Below are positions 41,734-49,990 of a stretch of DNA of 64,000 bases, one piece after another. The position numbers and the translations under genes were made by a program. Positions within the stretch are counted from its first letter, which is position 1. Each line of letters begins with the position of its first letter. The notes under the pieces were generated by a model that saw nothing but the letters and a program-made list of their open reading frames with translations, ran no database searches and was not told the origin of the DNA. Source of the DNA: Kitasatospora aureofaciens (lineage in GTDB: Bacteria > Actinomycetota > Actinomycetes > Streptomycetales > Streptomycetaceae); NCBI RefSeq assembly GCF_001188955.3, contig NZ_JPRF03000026.1, positions 47,056 through 111,055 on the forward strand. Direction: 5' to 3'.

Positions 41734-43011
41734 ATGACAAACATTCGCCGTGCCGCCACCCTGGCCACCGCCCTCGCCGGAACCCTCGCCGCCTTGCTCG
41801 CCCCGGCCGCCGCCCAGGCCGCACCGGCCGGCTGCCGAACCGTCACCACAGCGTCGCCGGACGCCGAACAGGCCCGCCTCCAGGACGCCCGGACCTCCGT
41901 CTTCACCGAGCGCTCCGGCCTGGACGACCTGCTCCACGGCTTCCCCGCCGCGCTCTGCTCCGCCCACACCGCCCACCGCGCCCAGCGGGTGGTGGACGCC
42001 TGGGGCCGCAAACTCTGGCGGGCCGGCCTCGACCGCGCCCAGGGCCGCCGGCCCGCCGGCGAGCTGCCCGCCCTCGACGACCGCCCGCTGTACTGGACCC
42101 GGCTCGCCATGACCGTCCAACTCGCCCGCTGGCAGCCGGGGTTCGGCGTCGACCAGGCGGAACTCCGGGCCCGCTTCGAGGACGCCTCCCGCGGCCTGGA
42201 CGACGGCTTCGACGAGCCCGGCCCGGACTCCGCCTCCGGCATCCGGCGGATCTTCATCAGCGGCTTCGACCCGTACGGCCTGGACACCGAGCCGCGCCGC
42301 GCCAACCCCTCCGGCGCGGCCGTCCTCCAACTGGACGGCCGGCGGATCACCCTCGCCGACGGCAGCACCGCCGAGGTGCGGGCGGTCGTCCTGCCGGTGC
42401 GCTACGGGGACTTCGACAAGGGCATCGTGGAACGCGCCTTCGGCCCCCACCTGCGGCCCGGCGGCCCGCAGTCCGCCGACCTGATCACCAGCATCAGCCA
42501 GGGCTACCCCGGCACGTTCACCCTGGAGGCCTGGGCCGGGCGCGCCCGCTCCGCCGACCCGGCCACCGACAACGTCGGCGCGCTCTCCGGCGGCACCGCC
42601 TTCCACCCGGTGGACGCCCCGGGCCTGGCCGCCGGCCCGCAGTTCATCCGCACCACCCTGCCCGCCGATGCCATGACGGCCGTCCAGCAGCCCTACCCCG
42701 TCCTGCTGAACACCCCGGTCGTCGAGATCCCCGCCGGCGCCACCGCCCCGGTCCAGCGCACCGACGGGCCCACCCCCGGCTCCCGCGCCGTGGCCGGAGG
42801 CGGCGGGGGCTACCTCTCCAACGAGGTCGCCTACCGCTCCAACCGGCTGCGCCTCGACCTCGCCCCCGACCTGCCCGGCGGCCACCTCCACACCCCTGTC
42901 CTCGACGGCCTGCCGGACCAGCAGGACCAGGTCACCTCACCGGAGTTCGAGCACAACGAGGCCGCGATCTCCGACGAGGTCGGCGCGATCCTGCGCAGCG
43001 CGCGGCTCTGA
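41734..43011 (+). CDS. Secreted pyroglutamyl-peptidase-I-like protein, catalytic Cys replaced by Ser
   Basis: A 425-residue protein starting MTNIRRAATLATALAGTLAALLAPAAAQAA, a Sec signal peptide. After a helical domain of about 130 residues, the C15 (pyroglutamyl peptidase) core begins at IRRIFISGFDPYGLDTEPRRANPSGAA. The expected Glu is likely E265 in TLEAWAGR and the His is in GGHLHTP (residue 384 or 386). At the nucleophile the family motif YxCN reads YLSNEVAYR with Ser362. Either this is a serine variant or the enzyme has lost normal activity. An export signal on a C15 fold is itself uncommon. It is divergent from the P450. Confidence 0.82.
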   Translation: MTNIRRAATLATALAGTLAALLAPAAAQAAPAGCRTVTTASPDAEQARLQDARTSVFTERSGLDDLLHGFPAALCSAHTAHRAQRVVDAWGRKLWRAGLDRAQGRRPAGELPALDDRPLYWTRLAMTVQLARWQPGFGVDQAELRARFEDASRGLDDGFDEPGPDSASGIRRIFISGFDPYGLDTEPRRANPSGAAVLQLDGRRITLADGSTAEVRAVVLPVRYGDFDKGIVERAFGPHLRPGGPQSADLITSISQGYPGTFTLEAWAGRARSADPATDNVGALSGGTAFHPVDAPGLAAGPQFIRTTLPADAMTAVQQPYPVLLNTPVVEIPAGATAPVQRTDGPTPGSRAVAGGGGGYLSNEVAYRSNRLRLDLAPDLPGGHLHTPVLDGLPDQQDQVTSPEFEHNEAAISDEVGAILRSARL

Positions 43012-43044
43012 ACAGCGCGGGGCTCTGACTGCGCGGGGCTCTGA
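43000..43044 (+). repeat. Triplicated stop region
   Basis: GCGCGGCTCTGA at the gene's end (43000-43011) is followed by two copies of GCGCGGGGCTCTGA at 43015-43028 and 43031-43044. The stop codon of the peptidase-like gene is in the first copy. Confidence 0.7.
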
Positions 43045-43170
43045 GCAACGGCGGCACGGCCGGCAGCCAACCGGCTCCGCGGCGGCCCGCCCCACGGGTA
43101 CCGGCGGTCCGGCCCGCCGGATCCTGGTGGGCCGGGCCACCGGACCGGATCCGCCGCACCGGGCACACCT

Positions 43171-43680
43171 TCAGGCCGGGCGGGCGAAGCGGGTGCCCGT
43201 CGCTCGGGCGCGGGATTCGGCGATCTCGGTGCCGGCCGCCTCGCGGCCGGCCCAGTGCGAGCCCTCGACGGACTTGCCGCGTTCGAGGTCCTTGTACACC
43301 TGGAAGAAGTGGGTGATCTCCAGCAGGTCGTACTCGCGCAGGTCGCCGATGTCCCGCAGGGCGGCGTAGCGCGGGTCGTGGGCCGGCACACAGAGGATCT
43401 TCTGGTCCGGGCCGCGCTCGTCGCGCATCACCCACATGCCGACCGCCCGGCAGGTGAGCACGCAGCCCGGCACGGCGGGCTCGCCGCCGAGGACGAGGGC
43501 GTCCAGCGGCTCGCCGTCGCCGCCCAGGGTGCCCTCGACGTAGCCGTAGTCCGCGGGGTAGCGGGTGGCCGTGAAGAGCGTGCGGTCGAGGCGGATCCGG
43601 CCCGCGTCGAAGTCCATCACGTACTTGTTCCGCGACCCCTGCGGGATCTCGATCATCACCTCGAACTCGGCGGGTTCCAC
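43171..43680 (-). CDS. ppa: Inorganic pyrophosphatase
   Basis: A 169-residue family I pyrophosphatase starting with GTG at 43680 (VEPAEFEVMIEIPQGSRNKYVMDFDAGRIRLDRTLFT), after GAGGAGG. The active site is complete: RNKYVMD with the catalytic Lys, YPADYGYVEGTLGGDGEPLDALVLGG with the DxxD metal-binding acids, and a terminal VYKDLERGK block. It hydrolyses pyrophosphate to two phosphates and drives biosynthetic reactions. It is a single gene, divergent from a hypothetical gene at 43787. Length matches actinobacterial enzymes. Confidence 0.95.
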   Translation of the reverse strand: MEPAEFEVMIEIPQGSRNKYVMDFDAGRIRLDRTLFTATRYPADYGYVEGTLGGDGEPLDALVLGGEPAVPGCVLTCRAVGMWVMRDERGPDQKILCVPAHDPRYAALRDIGDLREYDLLEITHFFQVYKDLERGKSVEGSHWAGREAAGTEIAESRARATGTRFARPA

Positions 43681-43719
43681 CGGTGGCCTCCTCCTCGGCT
43701 CCTGGGGAGATTGTCCGCC

Positions 43720-43741
43720 GTCGGGGCTCCCCCGGCACCGT
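43720..43741 (+). repeat. 22-nt dispersed repeat, copy 2
   Basis: Identical to 29719-29740 and likewise located shortly before a rightward start codon (43787), in the divergent region upstream of the pyrophosphatase gene. Confidence 0.6.
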
Positions 43742-43786
43742 CGAAACGGCCCCCGCGGTTCACGGTCAACCGCTAGCATCCGGGTC

Positions 43787-44602
43787 ATGGGGAGTTGGCG
43801 GGTCACGGTCATGCACCACCATCGCACGCCCGGCGGACGTCCGCAGGGCCGCCCGGAGGGGCCGCTGGCCCGGCGGGACGGCTGGGAGGTGCACGGCCGG
43901 GACGGCGAGCTCAGCTGCGTCGACCCGAGCGGTCTGGTCCGCTGGCGGCAGCCCTGCCCCGGGCGGCCGAACGCGGCGCACATCTCCGCCGGCCGGGTGC
44001 TGGTCACCACCGACTCCTTCGAGTACACCACCCGGGGCCACCTCGGTCCGGCCCTGCTGCTGGACCTCGCCGACGGCGCTCCGGTCGCCGAGCTGCGCGG
44101 CGAGCGCGGCGCGGCGGTCGGCGGCGGGCGGTTCGTCCTCGGCCTGGAGGGCTACGGCGCATTCGACACCTGGGCCCACGACCGGGACGGCGCGGTGGTC
44201 GACTCCTGGCGCAGCTACGGCCACTACGTGGTCGGCGACGGCCTGCGCGTGGTCGAGACGGACCGCCGCCGCCCCACCGGCAGCCGGGTGGTGCGGCTGC
44301 TGCCCGGCGGAGCGGTCGAGCGCGGCCCGCTGCTGACCGACCCCCAGGCACCGGAGCCGCTGGCCCTGCCCGATGGCACCCTGCTGGTCCTGGACGCGGG
44401 GGTGCTGCGCGCCGTCGGGCGGGAGCTGGACGACGCCGTGCTCGCCGAACTGCTCCCGCTGGCCCCGGAGGAGCAGCACCGTTTCACCGGTGGGCTGCGC
44501 CGGACGGCCGAGGGCCTGAACGCGACGCTCGTCGAGCGCCACCCGACCCGGATGGGCAGCTACACCACCCACACCTGGGTGCTCGGCCTGGTCGGGCTCT
44601 GA
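43787..44602 (+). CDS. Hypothetical protein, possible beta-propeller, 271 aa
   Basis: It starts MGSWRVTVMHHHRTPGGRPQGRP. From residue 35 on, short repeats such as GWEVHGRDGELSCVDPSGLVRWRQP, GHLGPALLLDLADGAPVAELRGER and DTWAHDRDGAVVDSWRSYGHYVVGDG look like beta-propeller blades of the PQQ-like type. No signal peptide or enzyme motif is visible, and the C-terminus ends YTTHTWVLGLVGL. It is followed after eight bases by a convergent cupin gene. I cannot assign a function. Confidence 0.65.
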   Translation: MGSWRVTVMHHHRTPGGRPQGRPEGPLARRDGWEVHGRDGELSCVDPSGLVRWRQPCPGRPNAAHISAGRVLVTTDSFEYTTRGHLGPALLLDLADGAPVAELRGERGAAVGGGRFVLGLEGYGAFDTWAHDRDGAVVDSWRSYGHYVVGDGLRVVETDRRRPTGSRVVRLLPGGAVERGPLLTDPQAPEPLALPDGTLLVLDAGVLRAVGRELDDAVLAELLPLAPEEQHRFTGGLRRTAEGLNATLVERHPTRMGSYTTHTWVLGLVGL

Positions 44603-44610
44603 CCACCCGC

Positions 44611-45045
44611 TCAGCGGACGGTCGCCCTCCAGGGGCCCTGCTCGGGGCGCGCCTCGGTGTCGGTGCCCGGCCAGGGCGGCATGGTGACGGCGGTGATCCG
44701 CAGGGGCCCGTCGGTGTCAGGGTCGGCCCGGAACTGGAAGGCGGTGCCCAGCGGGATCGACGCCGCGGTTCCGGGCGTGAGCCGGAGGGTCTCCTCCCGG
44801 CCGTCCTGGCGCCGCCACAGTTCGCCGCTGCCCGCGGTGACCTGCCACAGCTCCTGCACGGTGGCGTGCGACACCGCGCGGGTGACCTGCCCGGGGGCGA
44901 GCTCGAAGACCGCGAGGCTGCCCAGACCGTCCAGCACCAGCAGCGGGCGGACCGCGGCGCCGTCCGGGGCGGTCACCACCGGGGCGTCAGCGGTCCCGGC
45001 GCTCTCGAAGGGTCGGTGGACAGGCGGTACGGGGTGTTCGTTCAT
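44611..45045 (-). CDS. Cupin-domain protein
   Basis: A 144-residue protein starting MNEHPVPPVHRPFESAG. The cupin core is seen in QVTRAVSHATVQELWQVTAGSGELWRR, which carries the HxxxxE-like first motif, and in LTPGTAASIPLGTAFQFRAD for the second, where the usual metal His is replaced. The end ITAVTMPPWPGTDTEARPEQGPW is typical of small actinobacterial cupins. It may bind a sugar or organic acid. Catalysis is uncertain because one metal ligand seems missing. It converges with the hypothetical gene at 43787. Confidence 0.8.
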   Translation of the reverse strand: MNEHPVPPVHRPFESAGTADAPVVTAPDGAAVRPLLVLDGLGSLAVFELAPGQVTRAVSHATVQELWQVTAGSGELWRRQDGREETLRLTPGTAASIPLGTAFQFRADPDTDGPLRITAVTMPPWPGTDTEARPEQGPWRATVR

Positions 45046-45112
45046 CCGACGACCCGGCCTCTCGTGTGACGGAGTTCCTCACTCCCCGAGGCTGTTGCTC
45101 CCCTGGCTGCCA

Positions 45113-45152
45113 CTACCCCGGAGCGCCCCGGACTACCCCGGGACGCCCCCGA
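45113..45152 (-). repeat. 20-bp tandem duplication across the Mut7-C stop codon
   Basis: CTACCCCGGAGCGCCCCGGA (45113-45132) is followed by CTACCCCGGGACGCCCCCGA (45133-45152); 17 of 20 bases agree. The second unit holds the gene's last codons and stop, and the first lies just downstream of it. Confidence 0.6.
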
Positions 45153-45864
45153 ACTCGCGCACGGCCTCGGTCACGATGGATTCCAGACGGGCGTGGTGGG
45201 CGCCGCGCCAGTAGGCCTGGCCGCAGTCGGCGCACTGGGCGAAGGCGTCGTAGGAGCGCTCGGTGCCGTCGTGGAGCTGCTCACGCACGGTGGTCTTGCT
45301 CACCGTACGCAGCGTGCCGTTGCAGGTGGTGCAGCGGCTCCAGGGTGCGAGCGGCGGGGCGAAACGGGAGAGCACGTCGCGCAGTTGCTCGGCGGGGCGG
45401 TGGCTGTAGACGTAGGCGCCGGCCCACAGTTCGCGGCGGCGCAGCAGGCCGCGGTCGCGGGAGAGCATGACGCGCTGCTCGGCGGCGGAGCGGGCGGCCA
45501 GGGCGGCGTCGCCGATGTCCGGGTTCTCGTACGCGGCGTCCACACCGAGCAGGCGCAGGCGGCGGGCGAGGGTGCCGAGGTGGACGTCCAGCAGGAAGCG
45601 CGGCGGGGCGGGCGAGGGCTGCGGACGGGCCACCGCCTCGACGCTGACGTGCTCGGTGTCGGCCGGGACGTGCGAGTCGCGTACGGGCCGGCCGTCCACC
45701 AGCAGGGCGCCGACCTCGGTGAGCGGGACGCCCAGGGACTCGACCACGTGGCCGAGGGTGGAGGTGCCGTCGGTGCGCAGCGCCGTACGGCCGGCCCGCC
45801 GGGGCGCGGAGACGAAGAGGTGCAGCTCAGGGGCGAAGTCGAGCCAGATCTGGGGTCGGTCCAC
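45133..45864 (-). CDS. Mut7-C RNAse domain protein with ubiquitin-like N-terminus
   Basis: A 243-residue protein starting MDRPQIWLDFAPELHLFVSAPRR. Residues 1-85 are a Mut7-C ubiquitin-like fold (beta-grasp; LFVSAP, VDGRPVRDSHVP). Residues about 90-180 form a PIN-like RNAse domain with conserved acids: RFLLDVHLGTLARRLRLLGVD, NPDIGDAALAARSA and VMLSRDRGLLRRRE. A zinc ribbon follows with two Cys pairs, CTTCNGT and CADCGQAYW. The domain order is standard. Nuclease activity is predicted from the family; the RNA target is unknown. It is a single-gene unit after the MFS gene. Confidence 0.9.
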   Translation of the reverse strand: MDRPQIWLDFAPELHLFVSAPRRAGRTALRTDGTSTLGHVVESLGVPLTEVGALLVDGRPVRDSHVPADTEHVSVEAVARPQPSPAPPRFLLDVHLGTLARRLRLLGVDAAYENPDIGDAALAARSAAEQRVMLSRDRGLLRRRELWAGAYVYSHRPAEQLRDVLSRFAPPLAPWSRCTTCNGTLRTVSKTTVREQLHDGTERSYDAFAQCADCGQAYWRGAHHARLESIVTEAVREFGGVPG

Positions 45865-45927
45865 GCGGCCAGCATGCCAGCGGGGGGCGGGCCGGGGCCA
45901 CCGGTTTCCGGGGCCGTCCCGTGCGGC

Positions 45928-47181
45928 CTACGCGGCGGGCACGACCGGGGCGGGCGCCGACCGGCGGTCGCGTGCCGCCCAGCGGGCGACCGGGCCCATC
46001 GCGTACCCGGCGGCGAGGAACACCCCGCCCAGCACCAGCCAGCCCGCGAGCCCGCCCTCCAGCAGCAGCGCGGTGAGCAGCAGCGGCCCGAGGGTGCGGG
46101 CGACGGCGACGCCGGTGCCGAAGAAGCCCTGGTACTGGCCGATCCGCTCGGGCGGGGCGAGGTCGAAGCCGAGCTGCCAGGAGCCGGCCGACTGCCGCAT
46201 CTCGCCGGCCACCTGGAGGACGGCCGCGACCACCAGCAGCGCGCCGAACGCCCACACCGGGACGTCCAGGGCGGAGAGTCCGCAGACCACGCAGGAGGCG
46301 AGCAGCAGCACCCCGGAGGCGCGCACCGCCCGGACCGCAGAGTCCAGTCCGCTGACGTCGCGGGCGGCCCGGACCTGGAAGGCCAGCACGGCCAGGGTGT
46401 TGAGCACGAAGAGCACCGAGCCCAGCCAGCCGAGGCCGGAGGCGCGCTGGGCGATCCACAGCGGCAGGATCAGGCTGAGCAGCGGCATCCGCAGCAGCAG
46501 CACGGTGTTGACCAGGGTGACGGCGGCGTAGCGGCGGTCGCGCAGTACGGCCAGGCGCGGGCCGGTGCCCGACTCCTGCGGCGCGGGCGGGACTTCGGGC
46601 AGCCGTCGGAGGACCAGTGCGCCTGCCAGGAAGCCGAGGGCGGTGACGGCGAAGGCGCCGAGGTAGGCGGTCCGGGTGCCGACGGTCAGCGCGATGCCGC
46701 CGATGGCGGCGCCAACGGCCAGGCCGCCGTTGAGGGTTGACTGCAGGTGGGCGAGCAGTCCGGTCCGTTCGGCGCGCGGCACCAGGCCGGCGACCAGGGC
46801 CTGCCGGGCGGCGGTGAGGCCGGACTGCGCGGTGGCGTAGAGGCAGACGGCGAGCAGGAACAGCGCGTAGGAGCGCACCACCAGGAGGGCGGCGACCACG
46901 GCGGCCGTGCCGAGCGCGAGGGCCACCGCGGTGCGGCGGGGGCCGCGCCGGTCGGCGAGGTGGCCGAGCGGGACGCCCGCCAGCGAGCCGAGCGCCCAGG
47001 CGATCGCCAGGCCGAGGCCGAGGGCGGTCGGGGACATCCCGACGACGCGGGTGAAGTAGAGCGCGGAGCAGGTGTAGTAGGCGCCGTCGCCCACCGAACT
47101 CGCCAACTGCGCTGCGGCCAGGGTGCGCTGGGGACCGGCGGGGGGCAGCAGGGTGAAGCCTGCGGCGCTCTGGTTCGGCAC
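45928..47181 (-). CDS. MFS transporter
   Basis: A 417-residue membrane protein starting MPNQSAAGFTLLPPAGPQRTL, with about twelve helices. The loop between helices 2 and 3 is GHLADRRGPRRTAVAL (motif A). The second half begins after a loop with PEVPPAPQESGTGPRLAVLRDRR. It resembles small actinobacterial drug or metabolite exporters, but no substrate can be named. Upstream lies a promoter-like pair, TGTCAG and TAGGCT with 17-base spacing, overlapped by an eight-base inverted repeat, so an unlinked regulator may control it. Confidence 0.87.
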   Translation of the reverse strand: MPNQSAAGFTLLPPAGPQRTLAAAQLASSVGDGAYYTCSALYFTRVVGMSPTALGLGLAIAWALGSLAGVPLGHLADRRGPRRTAVALALGTAAVVAALLVVRSYALFLLAVCLYATAQSGLTAARQALVAGLVPRAERTGLLAHLQSTLNGGLAVGAAIGGIALTVGTRTAYLGAFAVTALGFLAGALVLRRLPEVPPAPQESGTGPRLAVLRDRRYAAVTLVNTVLLLRMPLLSLILPLWIAQRASGLGWLGSVLFVLNTLAVLAFQVRAARDVSGLDSAVRAVRASGVLLLASCVVCGLSALDVPVWAFGALLVVAAVLQVAGEMRQSAGSWQLGFDLAPPERIGQYQGFFGTGVAVARTLGPLLLTALLLEGGLAGWLVLGGVFLAAGYAMGPVARWAARDRRSAPAPVVPAA

Positions 47182-47258
47182 TTCTCTCCTGTCGGACGGG
47201 CGGCGCGCGAGCCGGGGGGTTCACGACCGTCCGGGCGGCTCTCAGCGGGGCACCGCCC

Positions 47259-47295
47259 AGCCTAGGGGCGGAATGGACCGGCTGACAGGTCCATT
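47259..47295 (-). promoter_or_regulatory. Promoter with overlapping operator for the MFS gene
   Basis: Read leftward, TGTCAG (47282-47287) and TAGGCT (47259-47264) are 17 bases apart. AATGGACC (47272-47279) and GGTCCATT (47288-47295) form a perfect inverted repeat around the -35 element, suited to repression. The rest of 47182-47518 contains no gene that I can support. Confidence 0.45.
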
Positions 47296-47518
47296 GATCT
47301 TGAATCTTCCCGGGCCACTTGCACGCCGCCCGGCGCCCGTCGCCGCACCGCCGGGCGATCCGTGAACTCCCGTACGACGGGAGCCCGTTGCCCCGGGAGC
47401 GCAGTCCCGGACCGCTCTCCCCGCCCGCCCGAGGCGCCGTCCGTACCCGCTCCGACGCCGTCACCCCAAGCGGACGCAAGCCCTCCACCACCCTCCCGGC
47501 GGGCCAGGATTGGTCATG

Positions 47519-47547
47519 TTGACCCGTCAGTAGTGCCCTCCTATGCT
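47519..47547 (+). promoter_or_regulatory. Sigma-70-like promoter of the molybdenum hydroxylase genes
   Basis: TTGACC and TATGCT are separated by exactly 17 bases, a close match to the HrdB-type consensus. Transcription would start near 47554, about 80 bases before the Tat leader. Confidence 0.6.
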
Positions 47548-47635
47548 CAACGGCGTTCGCGATCCGGCACCGGGGCCGGGGCCGTCCGTGCCCGCCCGAT
47601 CCGGCGCCGCCTCCGGCTCGAAGGGCTTCCTCGCA

Positions 47636-47918
47636 TCAGCACCTCCATCGCCCCCTCGGACTCCGCCGACAACCCGGGCGACAGCGGACGGCCGGCCGCC
47701 GCCCCCGACGGCCCGGCGGCCCACGACGACCCGGCCGTCCCCGCCGGGTCCACCGGCCGCCGCCGCTTCCTCACCTACCTGCTGGCCGCTCCGACCCTCA
47801 CCGTCGCCGCCCCGGCTCGGCCTCGACGCCGCCGCGCCGGCCTTCCGGCGCGCCGGCCTCCGCGCAGGCCGCCGTCCGCGCCGCCGCGGCCGCCCAGGAC
47901 GCTTCCGCGCCCCCGCAG
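47636..47918 (+). pseudogene. Out-of-frame Tat leader of the molybdopterin subunit
   Basis: The frame STSIAPSDSADNPG...STGRRRFLTYLLAAPTLTVAA encodes a twin-arginine-type leader but begins at ATC, where ATG would be expected after AAGGG. It then breaks: one extra base near 47812 and another near 47850 put the sequence RLGLDAAAPA and then SAQAAVRAAAAAQD in two further frames before the catalytic frame. As given, leader and enzyme cannot be translated together. Three separate defects argue for real decay, but sequencing error cannot be excluded. Confidence 0.6.
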
Positions 47919-49976
47919 TTGCTCGGCCTGCCGGGCATCCCGGACGTCCTCGACCTCGGCGACGCGATGATCCTGGCCGGGCTGCCCACCGCGCACCTGC
48001 TGGTGCTGGAAATCACCCCCGCCGGGCGTGCCGCGCTCCACCTGCCCCGGCTGGAGGTCGGCCAGGGCCTGACCACGGCGATCGCCATGCTGGTCGCCGA
48101 CGAGCTCGACGCCGAGCTCACCGACGTGGACGTGCCGCTCTCCGACGGACGCCCCGAACTGCTCTTCAACCAGCTCACCGGGGGCTCCAACTCGGTGCGC
48201 TCGCTGTACGACCCGGTGCGCGCCGCGGCCGCCGCCGCCCGCGCCCGGCTGGTCACCGCCGCCGCCCACCGCTGGAACGTTCCGGCGAGCGGACTGCGCA
48301 CCGCCGGCTCCGCCGTCCTGGCCCCCGACGGCCGCCGCCTCGGCTTCGGTGAACTCGCCGCCGACGCCGCCTCGGTGGTCGTACCGGCCGTGCCCGCCAC
48401 CCCCAAGCCGGCCGACCAGCGCCGCCTGGTGGGCAGGCCGACCGGACGCATCGACGCCCGCGACATCGTCACGGGGCGCGCCGAGTACGCCGGGGACCTG
48501 CAGATCCCCGGCGCCGCGCCCACCGTGGTCGCCCGACCGACCACCGTCAACGGCACCCTCAAGTCCCTGGACGCCTCCGTCGCCCGCGCCATGCCCGGCG
48601 TGCTCGCCGTGGTGCAGATCCCCAGCGGCGTCGCCGTCCTCGCCGAGACCTTCGACCAGGCGCTCAAGGCCCGCGACGCGCTGCGCACCACCTGGACGCC
48701 CGGCCCGGTCGCCGACCTGTCCGACGCCGACGTCCGGGCGAAGCTGCGGGCCGCCCACGCACCGTTCCTGCTGCCGCCGCTGCTCACCCCGTACCTGGAC
48801 GGCGAGTTCGACTTCGCCTTCGTCAACCACGCCCCGATGGAGGTGCTCACCGCCGTCGCCGACGTGCGGCCGGGCCGCGCCGAGCTGTGGTTCGCCGCGC
48901 AGAGCCCGATCATCGCCCAGCAGACCATCGCCGCCGAACTCGGCCTGCCGCAGAGCGCCGTGACCGTCCACGTGGTGCGCGGCGGCGGCTCCTTCGGACG
49001 CAGGCTGTTCTTCGACGCCGCCCTGGAGGCCGCCCAGATCTCCAAGGCCGCAGGCCGGCCGGTCAAGCTGATGTGGACCCGCAACGACGACATGCGCCAC
49101 GGCCGGATGCGCCCCGCCAGCCACCACCGGATCCGCGCCACCTACGGTCTCGGCCAGGTGCTCACCTGGGAACACCGCGCCGCGACCGTCCGGACCGACC
49201 TCTCGCACGGGCTCGGCGAGGCGCTCACCGGCGCCGGTTTCAACCTCTCCGTCGCCGGGATCAGCCTCGCCCAGGCCTTCTTCCTGCTCACCGAGAAGAA
49301 CCCGTACAACGTCGGCATCCCCACCCAGCTGCTCGCCGAGCTGCCGCTGCAGCTGCACACCGGCAGCTGGCGCTCGGTCTACTCGGGCACGGTCCGGGTC
49401 GCCGACGAGATCATGATGGACGAACTCGCCCGCCGGATGGGCCAGGACGAGGTCGCCTTCCGCCGCGCCCGGCTGCGCGACGCCGCCGGGCGGGCGCTGC
49501 TGGACACCGTCGCCAAGGCCGGCGACTGGGGCCGCCCGATGCCGGCCGGCCAGGCCCAGGGCGTCGGCTACCACGAAGAGAACGGCGGCCGGGTCGCCTA
49601 CCTGGTCGAACTCGACGCCACCGACCGCGCCAACCCCCGGGTCATCAAGGCCGTCATCGCCGCCGACGTCGGCCAGGTCATCAACCCCCGCGGCCTGGAG
49701 GCCCAGCTGACCGGCGCCCTGAGCGACGGCATCTCGGTGATCCTCCTGGCCGGCAACCACCTGGACAACGGCACGTTCCGGGAGGGGAGTTACGCCGACT
49801 TCCACTACGCCCGGCAGCGCAACACCCCGCCCACGGTCGAGATCCACCTGATGCCGCCGAGCGGAGCTCCGGGCGGCGCCGGCGAGTTGGGCGTCCCCGC
49901 GGCCTCCGCCGCGGTCGCCAACGCCTACGCCCGGGCCACCGGCACCAGCCCGCGCTCCTTCCCGATCAACTTCTGA
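47919..49976 (+). CDS. Molybdopterin-binding subunit, isoquinoline oxidoreductase / aldehyde dehydrogenase type
   Basis: A 685-residue open frame (first possible start TTG at 47919) covering nearly the whole catalytic subunit of a xanthine-dehydrogenase-family enzyme of the IorB class. Conserved parts: FNQLTGGSNSVRSLYDPVR, NHAPMEVLTA with the molybdenum-pocket loop, VVRGGGSFGRRLFFDAALEA, KLMWTRNDDMRHGRMRPASHHR, and the final GAPGGAGELGVPAASAAVANA with the catalytic Glu. It hydroxylates aldehydes or N-heterocycles using a molybdenum cofactor and works with the iron-sulfur subunit encoded after it. The Tat leader upstream is out of frame, so export and activity are in question. Confidence 0.82.
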   Translation: MLGLPGIPDVLDLGDAMILAGLPTAHLLVLEITPAGRAALHLPRLEVGQGLTTAIAMLVADELDAELTDVDVPLSDGRPELLFNQLTGGSNSVRSLYDPVRAAAAAARARLVTAAAHRWNVPASGLRTAGSAVLAPDGRRLGFGELAADAASVVVPAVPATPKPADQRRLVGRPTGRIDARDIVTGRAEYAGDLQIPGAAPTVVARPTTVNGTLKSLDASVARAMPGVLAVVQIPSGVAVLAETFDQALKARDALRTTWTPGPVADLSDADVRAKLRAAHAPFLLPPLLTPYLDGEFDFAFVNHAPMEVLTAVADVRPGRAELWFAAQSPIIAQQTIAAELGLPQSAVTVHVVRGGGSFGRRLFFDAALEAAQISKAAGRPVKLMWTRNDDMRHGRMRPASHHRIRATYGLGQVLTWEHRAATVRTDLSHGLGEALTGAGFNLSVAGISLAQAFFLLTEKNPYNVGIPTQLLAELPLQLHTGSWRSVYSGTVRVADEIMMDELARRMGQDEVAFRRARLRDAAGRALLDTVAKAGDWGRPMPAGQAQGVGYHEENGGRVAYLVELDATDRANPRVIKAVIAADVGQVINPRGLEAQLTGALSDGISVILLAGNHLDNGTFREGSYADFHYARQRNTPPTVEIHLMPPSGAPGGAGELGVPAASAAVANAYARATGTSPRSFPINF

Positions 49977-49990
49977 GGAGTTCGACTCCC

